Assembly (NCBI RefSeq): GCF_963678425.1
Contig: NZ_OY782855.1
Coordinates: 248,001-312,000, forward strand
Source of the DNA: an uncultured Bacteroides sp.
GTDB taxonomy: Bacteria; Bacteroidota; Bacteroidia; Bacteroidales; Bacteroidaceae
Direction: 5' to 3'
DNA length: 64,000 bases
Made by a program: the position numbers and the translations under genes. Of this stretch, positions 1 to 7,683 are shown piece by piece. Each line of letters begins with the position of its first letter. Positions within the stretch are counted from its first letter, which is position 1. Under the pieces are notes generated by a model. It was not told where the DNA came from. It searched no databases and saw only the letters and a list, made by a program, of their open reading frames with translations.

Positions 1-179
1 CATTTATGTCAATTTGGCTTTTTTATTCTGCTGTTAGTAGATGAGGTTTACGAGATATACTATATTAGTCTTAATCAAAATCTCTTTTCCTTATAATTGT
101 GGCTGATAATATTGAATGTACCGATCTCTGATATATTTCTACGTGCATCCTGATAGAATGACACTCATCAGAATTGCAT

Positions 180-1277
180 TTATTTAAAAGATAAAAATTG
201 TAAATATTTAATCTTAGAGAACAAATAGTTTAATAATAGAGGAACAACCAAGCCTGCAATGGAGTAATATATCCAAAATATGTTATTGCGCCATAATATT
301 ACAGGATGACATCCAATCATTAAAGGATCAAGACCATAATAAGCTATTTTAATAATACTAATAATTTTAAAACTTAGAAAGCTAAGTACAATAACAGGCA
401 TTGTATTATCTCCTATATACAAAATATATTTTTTTATATTTACATAAACAATGTTTTTGCTATTTATATTGTCGAACCAGAATGAAAATTTGTATGTCAT
501 GATCCATCCTATAATTGCAGGGAGAAAGATTCCTAAATACGATTTTAAGTTAGGATTTGATGCTAATGAAGTTGGGTTAATCTGAGAAATTATACAGATT
601 ATAATAAAAGAAAAGATTAATATAACATTATCATATTTCAGCTTTTCATTGATTCTGGAATTGCGGAATATATAGCCAATGCAAATATAAAATGTTCCAT
701 AAATTTCCCTCATTCCACCTTGGGGGATATAAGGCAGTCTAATTTGCCATAAAGACATTATAAATCCGGCAACAAATGACAGTATGCAAATTATTATTGC
801 TGTGTTTATATGCTTTAAATGAAGGAGTTTATTAATAGCATAAAACAATAAACAAAAAATTATACTTCCAACAAATAAAGAACGTAAGAACCAGAATGTG
901 CCTAAAAATGTAGGTTCATAACTTCCCATACTGGTTATTATGCCTACCCCTTTTTTAAAGATCTCATTAGAACTGTATAAAGCTGAATGACCAAAACGGG
1001 CATTCAGAATGTTTGCTTTGAATAGAAAGTTGTGTAAAAGAAGAAAAATTAGCCCCCATTTGATGAAAGGTATATATAAACCTTTAAATCTCTTTTTTAT
1101 GAATAAACATTTATCGTTCAAATACTTTGTTGAAAAGAAATATCCCGAAGCTATAAAAAACAAAGGCATATGAAAACTATAAATAAAACGACCAAGAAAA
1201 GTAGGGCAAGCAGAATGACCTATAACCATTAATATTATACCAATACTTTTACAAATACAAATTGTATTGTTTCTCAT
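180..1277 (-). CDS. Membrane-bound acyltransferase (acyltransferase family 3)
   Basis: This 365-residue integral membrane protein resembles acyltransferase family 3, whose members O-acetylate or succinylate cell-surface sugars. The family-typical N-terminus is visible: a first membrane segment with 'MVIGHSACP' near residues 17-25 (the conserved His), then 'SFHMPLFFIASGYFF' near residues 34-48. About ten hydrophobic segments follow. The start codon lies 25 bases after the AlaX-like gene on the same strand, so the two may be co-transcribed. The acceptor substrate cannot be told from sequence, and no glycan biosynthesis genes adjoin it. Family assignment is firm; specific function is unknown. 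Confidence 0.8.
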   Translation of the reverse strand: MRNNTICICKSIGIILMVIGHSACPTFLGRFIYSFHMPLFFIASGYFFSTKYLNDKCLFIKKRFKGLYIPFIKWGLIFLLLHNFLFKANILNARFGHSALYSSNEIFKKGVGIITSMGSYEPTFLGTFWFLRSLFVGSIIFCLLFYAINKLLHLKHINTAIIICILSFVAGFIMSLWQIRLPYIPQGGMREIYGTFYICIGYIFRNSRINEKLKYDNVILIFSFIIICIISQINPTSLASNPNLKSYLGIFLPAIIGWIMTYKFSFWFDNINSKNIVYVNIKKYILYIGDNTMPVIVLSFLSFKIISIIKIAYYGLDPLMIGCHPVILWRNNIFWIYYSIAGLVVPLLLNYLFSKIKYLQFLSFK

Positions 1278-1302
1278 TCTTTTTCTTTAAAAGGTAATGA
1301 TA

Positions 1303-1767
1303 TTATTTTCTATCAAGCTTAAATCTAATTCTAAATTTACCTTCTGTATAATCTGCGCTGATTATCTTAAATTTCCCAATTTCAGATGTGTTCTCAACGT
1401 GAAGACCAATACAAGCACAAATATCATAATCACCAACATATACTAATCTTAATGTTTCGCTTGCATCTTCGGGTAATTTGCTCAGGTCTACACATTCAGG
1501 AACTTCCTGACGAGAAACAAAAGCGCTTGTAATTGGCAGATTCTGATTTATGACTTCATTTACTCTGTTTTCTATTTCAGTAATTTTTTCTGTAGTAGGG
1601 GCTTCTTTTAAAAAATAATCGCACTTACTTTTTTTCTTTTCTATGTGGTTAGTTCTTGATCTGTCACAGCCAAACATCCTAATCATTGTTTGATTTAAAA
1701 TGTGTTCAGCAGAATGCATTGGTGGAAATTCTGTCTTGTTATGCTCGTTTAATATTGGTTCTTGCAT
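1303..1767 (-). CDS. AlaX-type tRNA editing protein (second additional domain)
   Basis: A 154-residue cytoplasmic protein resembling the free-standing editing domain of alanyl/threonyl-tRNA synthetases, which hydrolyses mischarged Ser- or Gly-tRNA(Ala). The metal-binding elements are present: HSAEH (residues 18-22, HxxxH) and CIGLH near residues 120-124 (CxxxH). It has no synthetase domains and fits the small AlaX class. A TAnnTTTG-type box (CAAAGATA on the plus strand, 1785-1792) lies 18 bases upstream of the start and could be the -7 element. The acyltransferase gene follows after 25 bases on the same strand. The exact tRNA and amino acid specificity cannot be read from sequence. Confidence 0.8.
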   Translation of the reverse strand: MQEPILNEHNKTEFPPMHSAEHILNQTMIRMFGCDRSRTNHIEKKKSKCDYFLKEAPTTEKITEIENRVNEVINQNLPITSAFVSRQEVPECVDLSKLPEDASETLRLVYVGDYDICACIGLHVENTSEIGKFKIISADYTEGKFRIRFKLDRK

Positions 1768-1855
1768 TTCTAATCTTGTTTTTGCAAAGATACTACTTAT
1801 CTTGATTATGCTATAATTTCATTGTGGCTATGTTATCCGAATAAATGTTCTATAA

Positions 1856-2431
1856 TTAAAAAGATCTTTTATTTTTTGACTTTCTTTTATCTTTTTGAAT
1901 TAAAAGAATCCCAGCTATTATAAATGCCAATCCTCCATACAATGTAAGACTACTGTTGTATGCTCTAATAGAATTTTCGGCTTCCATATAAATTCCATTA
2001 TGGTTTTCTATCCCAAATACAGTAGCGTTTTCTTTACTCCTTATTTTTTTATAGTCATTTTGGGAGACTAGAATGCGTAATGAATCACCTATTTTTACTG
2101 TTTGTTCAAAATATGTTTTATTAAACCAATCAACAAGGTCGGCACTTATTTGGAATCTAGTGCTATATTCATTTAAGCAAATATTATAGTCATATGTGTG
2201 ACTCTTAATACCTCTATACTCTTCAAATGAATAATCATAAAGCCTGCCGTTTATTTCCATCAGATCTGATTTGGAATCCACTTTATCTTTAAAAAAATAA
2301 TGGCTAATAGAAAATAAGCCCACAACTATTAAAGTGACATAAATAAATAGATTTTTACTTTTTATAGAACGTCCTATATGCATTAGTTTGAAATAATCTT
2401 TTTTGGCTGGTTTGATATTATATTTTTTCAT
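1856..2431 (-). CDS. Hypothetical membrane protein with extracytoplasmic domain
   Basis: An unrecognised 191-residue protein. It has a basic N-terminus, a membrane segment near residues 28-47, a soluble stretch of about 115 residues and a second membrane segment near 164-181, ending in a Lys/Arg-rich tail. The soluble part is therefore probably outside the cytoplasmic membrane. The start overlaps the end of the preceding 88-residue gene by 14 bases, indicating translational coupling in a compact operon of membrane proteins. No enzymatic motif is visible. Confidence 0.6.
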   Translation of the reverse strand: MKKYNIKPAKKDYFKLMHIGRSIKSKNLFIYVTLIVVGLFSISHYFFKDKVDSKSDLMEINGRLYDYSFEEYRGIKSHTYDYNICLNEYSTRFQISADLVDWFNKTYFEQTVKIGDSLRILVSQNDYKKIRSKENATVFGIENHNGIYMEAENSIRAYNSSLTLYGGLAFIIAGILLIQKDKRKSKNKRSF

Positions 2432-2684
2432 TATTTTTCATTATGAATAGAAATGCAATGATGATTGATAAAAATGTATATCCCCAAAATATCTTTAATG
2501 TTACTATATTGCATTCTATCCAACTTTCTACCAGACCTCCGTCTGATTCGTATTTAAGACTGACATCTGTATTAATTATGGCATAACTTATTATTAGTAG
2601 TAGTATGATCGATAATGAAATAAATGTATACCCTATTATTCGGGAAAATTTGATTTTGGATTGGTTTATTGTTAGTCCTTTCAT
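2418..2684 (-). CDS. Hypothetical small membrane protein
   Basis: An unrecognised 88-residue protein with two hydrophobic segments (about residues 14-34 and 62-82) separated by a short polar loop. It overlaps the gene before it by one base (stop/start overlap at 2684) and the gene after it by 14 bases. This coupling is the main support that it is a real gene. Confidence 0.55.
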   Translation of the reverse strand: MKGLTINQSKIKFSRIIGYTFISLSIILLLIISYAIINTDVSLKYESDGGLVESWIECNIVTLKIFWGYTFLSIIIAFLFIMKNNEKI

Positions 2685-3238
2685 TATTGTTCCAATTTTT
2701 TGATAAAATTATTCTGAATATATATAGTCGATAATTTATATAATATGACGGTGATTATTTGGCATAAGATATAAAATATCAATAGCGTAAAAAGAGATTT
2801 AGGCCATCCTTTTGCTAAAGTTTCACTATATAAATTTGAAACAGGGCTAAGGAAAGAGTGATAAATAAGAACGGTTGCTTTTTCTTCATAATAATATGTC
2901 AAAATAATAAGTATAATGAAACCAATTAACCAAGAAATTTTTAGTAAAATGTTTGTTCTTTGTTTTTTCAATAATAAATAAGCCAAAAGTGCAATCAAAT
3001 TAGCAGTAATATATTCTGTTGTAATAAAAGCAATATGCTCATTTATCCCACATTGTATTAATGATAGGCCTAATATTCTAACAACTCCACCAATGAATTC
3101 ATCTGAAATAATATTTATGAAGAAGCATGTGAATCCTATTAAAAGACAAAGAAATGTTTTAGCTGGTTCGAATAGATTGTTTTTCATATTGTTATTGTCA
3201 ATAATATATTTGCATCTAATATTTCTTTTTGTACTCAT
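2684..3238 (-). CDS. Hypothetical polytopic membrane protein
   Basis: An unrecognised 184-residue protein with about four hydrophobic segments (roughly residues 28-46, 72-90, 97-115 and 148-168). Its stop codon overlaps the start of the 88-residue gene by one base. It appears to be the first of three overlapping genes, with a further membrane protein gene (3324-3815) 85 bases upstream on the same strand. No known family was recognised. Confidence 0.55.
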   Translation of the reverse strand: MSTKRNIRCKYIIDNNNMKNNLFEPAKTFLCLLIGFTCFFINIISDEFIGGVVRILGLSLIQCGINEHIAFITTEYITANLIALLAYLLLKKQRTNILLKISWLIGFIILIILTYYYEEKATVLIYHSFLSPVSNLYSETLAKGWPKSLFTLLIFYILCQIITVILYKLSTIYIQNNFIKKLEQ

Positions 3239-3323
3239 ATATGTGCTATTATTAAGCTTTCTGCTAATTGTGTACTAGGCGAAGAGTTAGAGTCGTTTTA
3301 ATTTAGACAATGTTATGGGATGT

Positions 3324-3815
3324 TTATTGTTTATTTATACTAAATTTCTCAATTAACTTACTAGGTGGGTAAGTGTGTAAAATTGAGAATGTTGTCAAAA
3401 ACCACCCCGATATTATCATTGTTAGGTTAGGAACCATTCTTTTTATCTCTGATCCATCAGTAAAATCAACAATTTCTTTCGAAAAAAATGGTATAACAGA
3501 CAAACTCATCAATACTATGCCGACTATAATAATAATCAATGGTAAATAGAAGTGATCAATCCACCAATGTTTTATTCGGGTTGATAATCTTATAGGTAGC
3601 CCAAGAAGAAAACAAAAAACGATACTGACAAAAGAGACGATAGCTGCAAAAACTGGTTGTATAAAAGTTATTCCTATAAAACCGTTAATTCCACCTGAAT
3701 AATCTATTAATGCAAACAACATATAGGTCAACATCAATACTATAAATGTTGCACCAACTTGAATCAAGGTTATTATTATTTCTGATATGTAAGTCGACTT
3801 TTTAATTTTATACAT
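3324..3815 (-). CDS. Hypothetical polytopic membrane protein
   Basis: An unrecognised 163-residue protein with four predicted membrane segments (about residues 10-34, 44-70, 90-110 and 132-146). It is co-directional with the three overlapping genes downstream (gap 85 bases) and with the secreted protein gene upstream (gap 91 bases), so it may belong to the same transcription unit. No functional motif is visible. Confidence 0.55.
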   Translation of the reverse strand: MYKIKKSTYISEIIITLIQVGATFIVLMLTYMLFALIDYSGGINGFIGITFIQPVFAAIVSFVSIVFCFLLGLPIRLSTRIKHWWIDHFYLPLIIIIVGIVLMSLSVIPFFSKEIVDFTDGSEIKRMVPNLTMIISGWFLTTFSILHTYPPSKLIEKFSINKQ

Positions 3816-3906
3816 ATAAACTTTGTTTAATTCGTTAGGTTTATCTTTTTGCAGCTTTTATTTAAAAAGGACTATTTTATAATATAAGATGAAGAATTGC
3901 AGACCA

Positions 3907-4479
3907 CTATTTCTCATAAGCAAAGTCCTTTAACTCTTCCAGCTCCTTTGCAATTTCAGTTTCCCACTCTTTTTGCTTAATTGGATTGCATCCTGAATTG
4001 GTATCTGATGTATACTCTCTTTTTCGGTTAACTAATTTAGTCATAAGTTGGTGGTCTAACTCTTTTACTATTTCTGTTCCGGAAATTAGTTTCTTTCGGT
4101 TATCCCGAAGTGCTTTCCTGAATTCACGAGCGTAGATTTCGAATAAATCGAAGAGAGTTTGTTGAAATCTCAAAGAGGCTTTGACGTTTGCTGTTGTATC
4201 AATCTGAGAAGCTGATTTTATCATGTAGTTAAGAACTCTTTTATTGAAGTTCTTAGTAAGGAAATTGAATCCGTTTATGTGATATTCTGTTGAAAATTGC
4301 GCCGAAGTAGCCTCTCTTCCCGTAATTTTTATGTTGAAATCATTCACTGTGAGTTTTTTTGTAGCACTCCAGTATACTAAATTATCGTCTGTTGGGGCTT
4401 GGGCGAATGTTATACTTGAATACGAGAATAATAAAATTAGTGTAAACAGTTTATTTATATTTATGTGTTTCATTTTCAT
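3907..4479 (-). CDS. Secreted DUF922-like protein
   Basis: A 190-residue protein with a cleavable signal peptide (hydrophobic stretch about residues 11-25, ending 'TFAQA'). The mature N-terminus reads 'LVYWSATKKLTVNDF', which resembles the W-x-x-x-x-x-L-x-x-x-D-F opening of DUF922-type periplasmic proteins of Bacteroidetes. The His and Glu positions expected of DUF922 putative proteases are not obvious to me, so no catalytic role is claimed. It is the first minus-strand gene after the long repeat-rich intergenic region. Confidence 0.6.
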   Translation of the reverse strand: MKMKHININKLFTLILLFSYSSITFAQAPTDDNLVYWSATKKLTVNDFNIKITGREATSAQFSTEYHINGFNFLTKNFNKRVLNYMIKSASQIDTTANVKASLRFQQTLFDLFEIYAREFRKALRDNRKKLISGTEIVKELDHQLMTKLVNRKREYTSDTNSGCNPIKQKEWETEIAKELEELKDFAYEK

Positions 4480-4637
4480 TCAGATATATTTATTTAAAAG
4501 TAGTTTCTATTTCTGAAGAACAAAATTAGTAAAATAATTTTTCTCTTTCTTCTTTTTCAGCTTTAAAAGTCTATAATGTTACTGTTTTTTGTTAGAGTAC
4601 ATAGTTACAACAAAAAATATTAGAAAAAATACATTTC

Positions 4638-4752
4638 TATCTGCTACCTGCTACTAATTCTTTTGAAATTTCGATGAACAGGACTTTTAAACTAGTGGGA
4701 GATGTTTTTTTTAAGCACTTTTATCTGCTACTACCGCCTGCTATCTGCTACC
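4638..4752. repeat. CTGCTACC-type short repeats
   Basis: Two clusters of a degenerate CTGCTACC/CTACTACC motif lie about 83 bases apart (4638-4656 and 4723-4752). A similar two-cluster arrangement of CCACCTACCACT/CTGCCACT motifs occurs at 41641-41754, also in a long intergenic region. No coding potential is seen here. The function is unknown. Confidence 0.45.
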
Positions 4753-4864
4753 ATTTTTTTGTTAATTTTGATTTTAGTGGTTCAGCCAATATTCCTGGGG
4801 GATAAATGATCAAATCATTATTCTTGCATTTTGAAAAAGAAGAAAGATAATCCTACTCCCACAT

Positions 4865-5564
4865 AAATTGCTGAATTATTTTATTTTATTCACCAATAAA
4901 TAAAAACCATTCTCCAATAAATAAAAATCATTGGAGAATAAATCAGAATGATACACCAATTATTTTTCAAAAAAAACGATTAAGAATAGTTGCCTAATAA
5001 TCTCTCTGAAAGTCTCAAGTGATGTTGATGAATAAGTCTTGATGTTTTCAAAAAGTGTCAGGACGTTTAAAACCTGTCAGCAAGGAGTTTCAGCCCATTT
5101 AGACCTTAGTTTGTAAAAACAATGAATTATCAGTTTATAAAAGCAAACCCACAAAATAATTGCAACAAGCATTGGTGTAAAACGATTAATAAAAAGAGTT
5201 TAAGAGTGATTATAATCGTAAATACAATGGACAACAGGTACCAAAATGCAAAAAACACTGCCAAAAAAAGGGCAACTTATAACTGAATCATTTGTCCAGG
5301 TATTTTATTTGCAAGGGGTAACTATTTAATAATCAGTGTCTGCCAGTACAAAATCGTGGGGTTATAAATATAAGTATAAAATATACATCCAGCGTCCTTA
5401 ATTATTTAAAAAGAATCAGCTTTATTCAGGCCGGTTTTGCAATTTCCTTGTTAGCTGCTTACAACAGCAAGAGACGGATATGATATTTTTCTTATTTGGA
5501 ATTACAAAAATAGATGCATAAAAAAGGAAAGAGGAGATTAGCAATGGTTACCCCCAAGAATTAG
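4865..5564 (+). repeat. ~700 bp dispersed non-coding repeat, copy A
   Basis: This stretch aligns almost end to end with the reverse complement of 60502-61198, at roughly 85% identity by eye and with few small indels. Well-conserved blocks include 5238-5285 (matching 60836-60783) and 5335-5365. One end (4890-4940) carries CCAATAAATAAAAA direct repeats and an ATTCTCCAAT/ATTGGAGAAT inverted repeat. The best reading frame of copy B is interrupted by a stop codon here, so it does not behave as a conserved gene. It may be a relic or non-autonomous mobile element, or a structured RNA or regulatory element. Confidence 0.85.
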
Positions 5565-5618
5565 GACTGATCTATTTTAGTGGTTGTGGTGTATGACTTT
5601 GGAAGCTTTGGGGTATAT

Positions 5619-5688
5619 GCAAAAAAAAAGGAGTCACGCCTGACTCCAACCTTTGTTAACCTTAAATCTAATACTATGAAAAACACAG
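5619..5688 (-). ncRNA. Short sRNA unit, copy 1 (promoter, ~70 nt transcript, terminator)
   Basis: Read on the minus strand, a Bacteroides-type promoter (TTTG at 5722-5719, 19 bases, TACCTTTG at 5699-5692) is followed by about 40 bases. A perfect 7-bp hairpin then follows (GGAGTCA/TGACTCC, 5630-5647, 4-base loop) with nine U residues (5629-5621). The unit would give a free transcript of about 65-70 nt with no open reading frame. A copy identical over about 105 bases lies at 7326-7430, on the other side of the GH43 gene. I did not match it to a named RNA family. Confidence 0.65.
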
Positions 5689-5691
5689 TTG

Positions 5692-5722
5692 CAAAGGTAC
5701 GGAGTTTTGGGACATCTCCAAA
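5692..5722 (-). promoter_or_regulatory. Promoter of sRNA copy 1
   Basis: On the minus strand TTTG (5722-5719) and TACCTTTG (5699-5692) are separated by 19 bases, matching the Bacteroides primary-sigma consensus TTTG-N19-TAnnTTTG exactly. Confidence 0.75.
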
Positions 5723-5928
5723 TGTTTTGGTCGTAAAATTATGTTGTATAACATGATTTAATACATCTATTTTAAAATGTTAATAGGAAATTACCCGGAT
5801 GTATAAGATTACATGCGTTTTGAACGGAATAAAGAGGGAATATTCGTAATAAATATTTTTCTTTGTAGCTATAAAATGTCTATTTCATAATCAGACATAT
5901 TATTTAAAAGTAAAACAACTGTTAACCG

Positions 5929-7312
5929 ATGAGAATAAAACTACTTATCACTTTGTGCTTATGCACCTCTTTTATGTCATTTGTAACTCTTCATGGCGAA
6001 AATAGATATAAAGCTATTTATAGCGGTATACCTTTGTTTGACCAAAATAATAAAGAAGTAAATGCTCATGGAGCGTGTATTGTAAAAGAAGGAAACAAGT
6101 ATTACTTATTTGGAGAATATCATACCGACACCAGTAATGCGTTTACCGGTTTTAGCTGTTACTCATCTTCCAATTTAACGGACTGGAAATTCGAAAAGAT
6201 AGTTTTGCCATTGCAGGCAGATGGTTTGCTGGGACCTGATAGGATAGGAGAGCGTGTTAAAGTAATGAAATGTCTTGCTACGGGAGAATATGTAATGTTC
6301 ATGCATACGGATAATTTAAAATATAGTGATCCTCATGTGGAATATGCCACTTGTAAAACAATCAATGGTAATTATGAATTTAAAGGAGAATTATTACATA
6401 ATGGCAAATATCTGAAGAAATGGGATTTAGGAACTTTTCAGGATAATGATGGAAAAGGATATCTGCTTACTCACGAAGGATTTATTTATGAATTAGCTTC
6501 TGATTATAAATCAGATAGTTGTATCTGAAGCTGTGCATGGAGGAGAAGCTCCGGCTATGTTTAAAAAGAATGGAACCTATTTCTGGCTTTTTTCAGATAA
6601 AACCAGTTGGGAACGGAATGATAATTACTATTTAACAGCCCAATCAATTAAAGGTCCCTGGATTAAAAGGGGACTCTTTGCACCGAAAGGTTCATTAACG
6701 TGGAATTCTCAGTCTACTTTTGTGTTACCTATCGTTAATGGAAATGATACTTTGCACTTATATATGGGCGATCGCTGGTCGTTCCCCAAACAAGGTTCTG
6801 CGGCTACTTATGTTTGGCAACCCATCTCTATATGTGGCGACGAAATTTCCATACCTGTATTTCATGAAAGCTGGCAAATAGATAAGTCTGTACCCGGCTG
6901 GTCTGCGGTTGACATTAAAAAAAAGTCGATAAAAGAAAAATGTATTGTGGAACAAGGCACCTGGAAATCAGTCAATGGCTATCAAAAATCAAAAGAGAAA
7001 GGTGCAATAATTAGCTATTCCTTTAAAGGAAAGCAGATTGGCATAAAGGCACTATCTGGCAGAACAAGTGGTTACGCAAGAATTTCAATTAAAAACGAGA
7101 AAAACAAAGAAATTATAAATACCATTATTGATTTTTATAGCAAGTACGAATATTCGTCGTTAAAATTCTTAAGTCAGATATTAAAGTCTGGAAATTATAC
7201 GCTCAGCATTGAAGTTTTGGGAGAACATCCGGCATGGAGCGATAAAAGAAAGGCTGATTACGGAAGTACAGATAACTATGTTATGATTGAAGATGTTTAT
7301 ACGGTAGAATAA
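5929..7312 (+). pseudogene. GH43 family glycosidase (exo-galactanase-like), frameshifted
   Basis: Two reading frames, 5929-6519 and 6521-7312, together encode one protein of about 460 residues. One surplus T around 6518-6521 breaks the frame and gives a TGA at 6526-6528. The first part has a signal peptide, then 'NAHGACIV' and 'FGEYH', and a five-bladed-propeller pattern most like the GH43 exo-beta-1,3-galactanase group. The second part carries 'GGEAPAMFKKN', whose Glu is the likely general acid, and ends in a beta-rich, CBM-like domain of about 110 residues. The break separates the two halves of the catalytic domain, so the enzyme is inactive unless the extra base is a sequencing error or is bypassed. 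The gene lies between two copies of an sRNA unit. Confidence 0.7.
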
Positions 7313-7325
7313 AATTGGTATATGT

Positions 7326-7395
7326 GCAAAAAAAAAGGAGTCACGCCTGACTCCAACCTTTGTTAACCTTAAATCTAATACTATGAAAAACACAG
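7326..7395 (-). ncRNA. Short sRNA unit, copy 2
   Basis: A second copy of the unit at 5619-5688. The minus-strand promoter (TTTG 7429-7426, 19-base spacer, TACCTTTG 7406-7399), the body and the hairpin with nine U residues (GGAGTCA/TGACTCC at 7337-7354, U-run 7336-7328) are the same base for base. Similarity fades upstream of the -33 box but traces such as 'AACATGATTTAATA' persist, which suggests duplication of a unit near 200 bp. The gene between the copies reads in the opposite direction. Confidence 0.65.
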
Positions 7396-7398
7396 TTG

Positions 7399-7429
7399 CA
7401 AAGGTACGGAGTTTTGGGACATCTCCAAA
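7399..7429 (-). promoter_or_regulatory. Promoter of sRNA copy 2
   Basis: Minus strand TTTG (7429-7426), 19 bases, TACCTTTG (7406-7399). It is identical to the promoter at 5692-5722. Confidence 0.75.
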
Positions 7430-7532
7430 TATTTTCCTGGGAAAAAGATGTTTAATAACATGATTTAATATTTTAAGGTTTTAAATGTTTATTATTGTAA
7501 AATTATAAATACTTCCCGGAAGATTAGAAATG

Positions 7533-7562
7533 TTCTGTACAAAACAATCTTTTGTACAAGAA
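7533..7562. repeat. TGTACA repeat, locus A (two units)
   Basis: Two TGTACA palindromes (7536-7541 and 7553-7558) lie in the flanks TTCTGTACAAAAC and TCTTTTGTACAAGAA. They match the units of the longer arrays at 20237-20315 and 41898-41976. They lie about 125 bases upstream of the HpaII-like gene. Confidence 0.6.
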
Positions 7563-7683
7563 TCAAATAAGTACCCGCCAATGAATAAAAAAAGAAATAG
7601 AGTAATATGCGGATTAATACCTATCTTTGCAAAAAAGCGAACGCTTTGATCAGTAGGTATTAATCATTATAACAAATTAAGAA

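Noticed and set aside
4865..5564. Insertion sequence
   Set aside because: No transposase frame is visible and terminal inverted repeats or target duplications could not be identified at the ends.
5600..7450. Composite transposon formed by the two sRNA copies
   Set aside because: The copies are direct, only about 105 bases of high identity, carry promoter and terminator, and no transposase is present.
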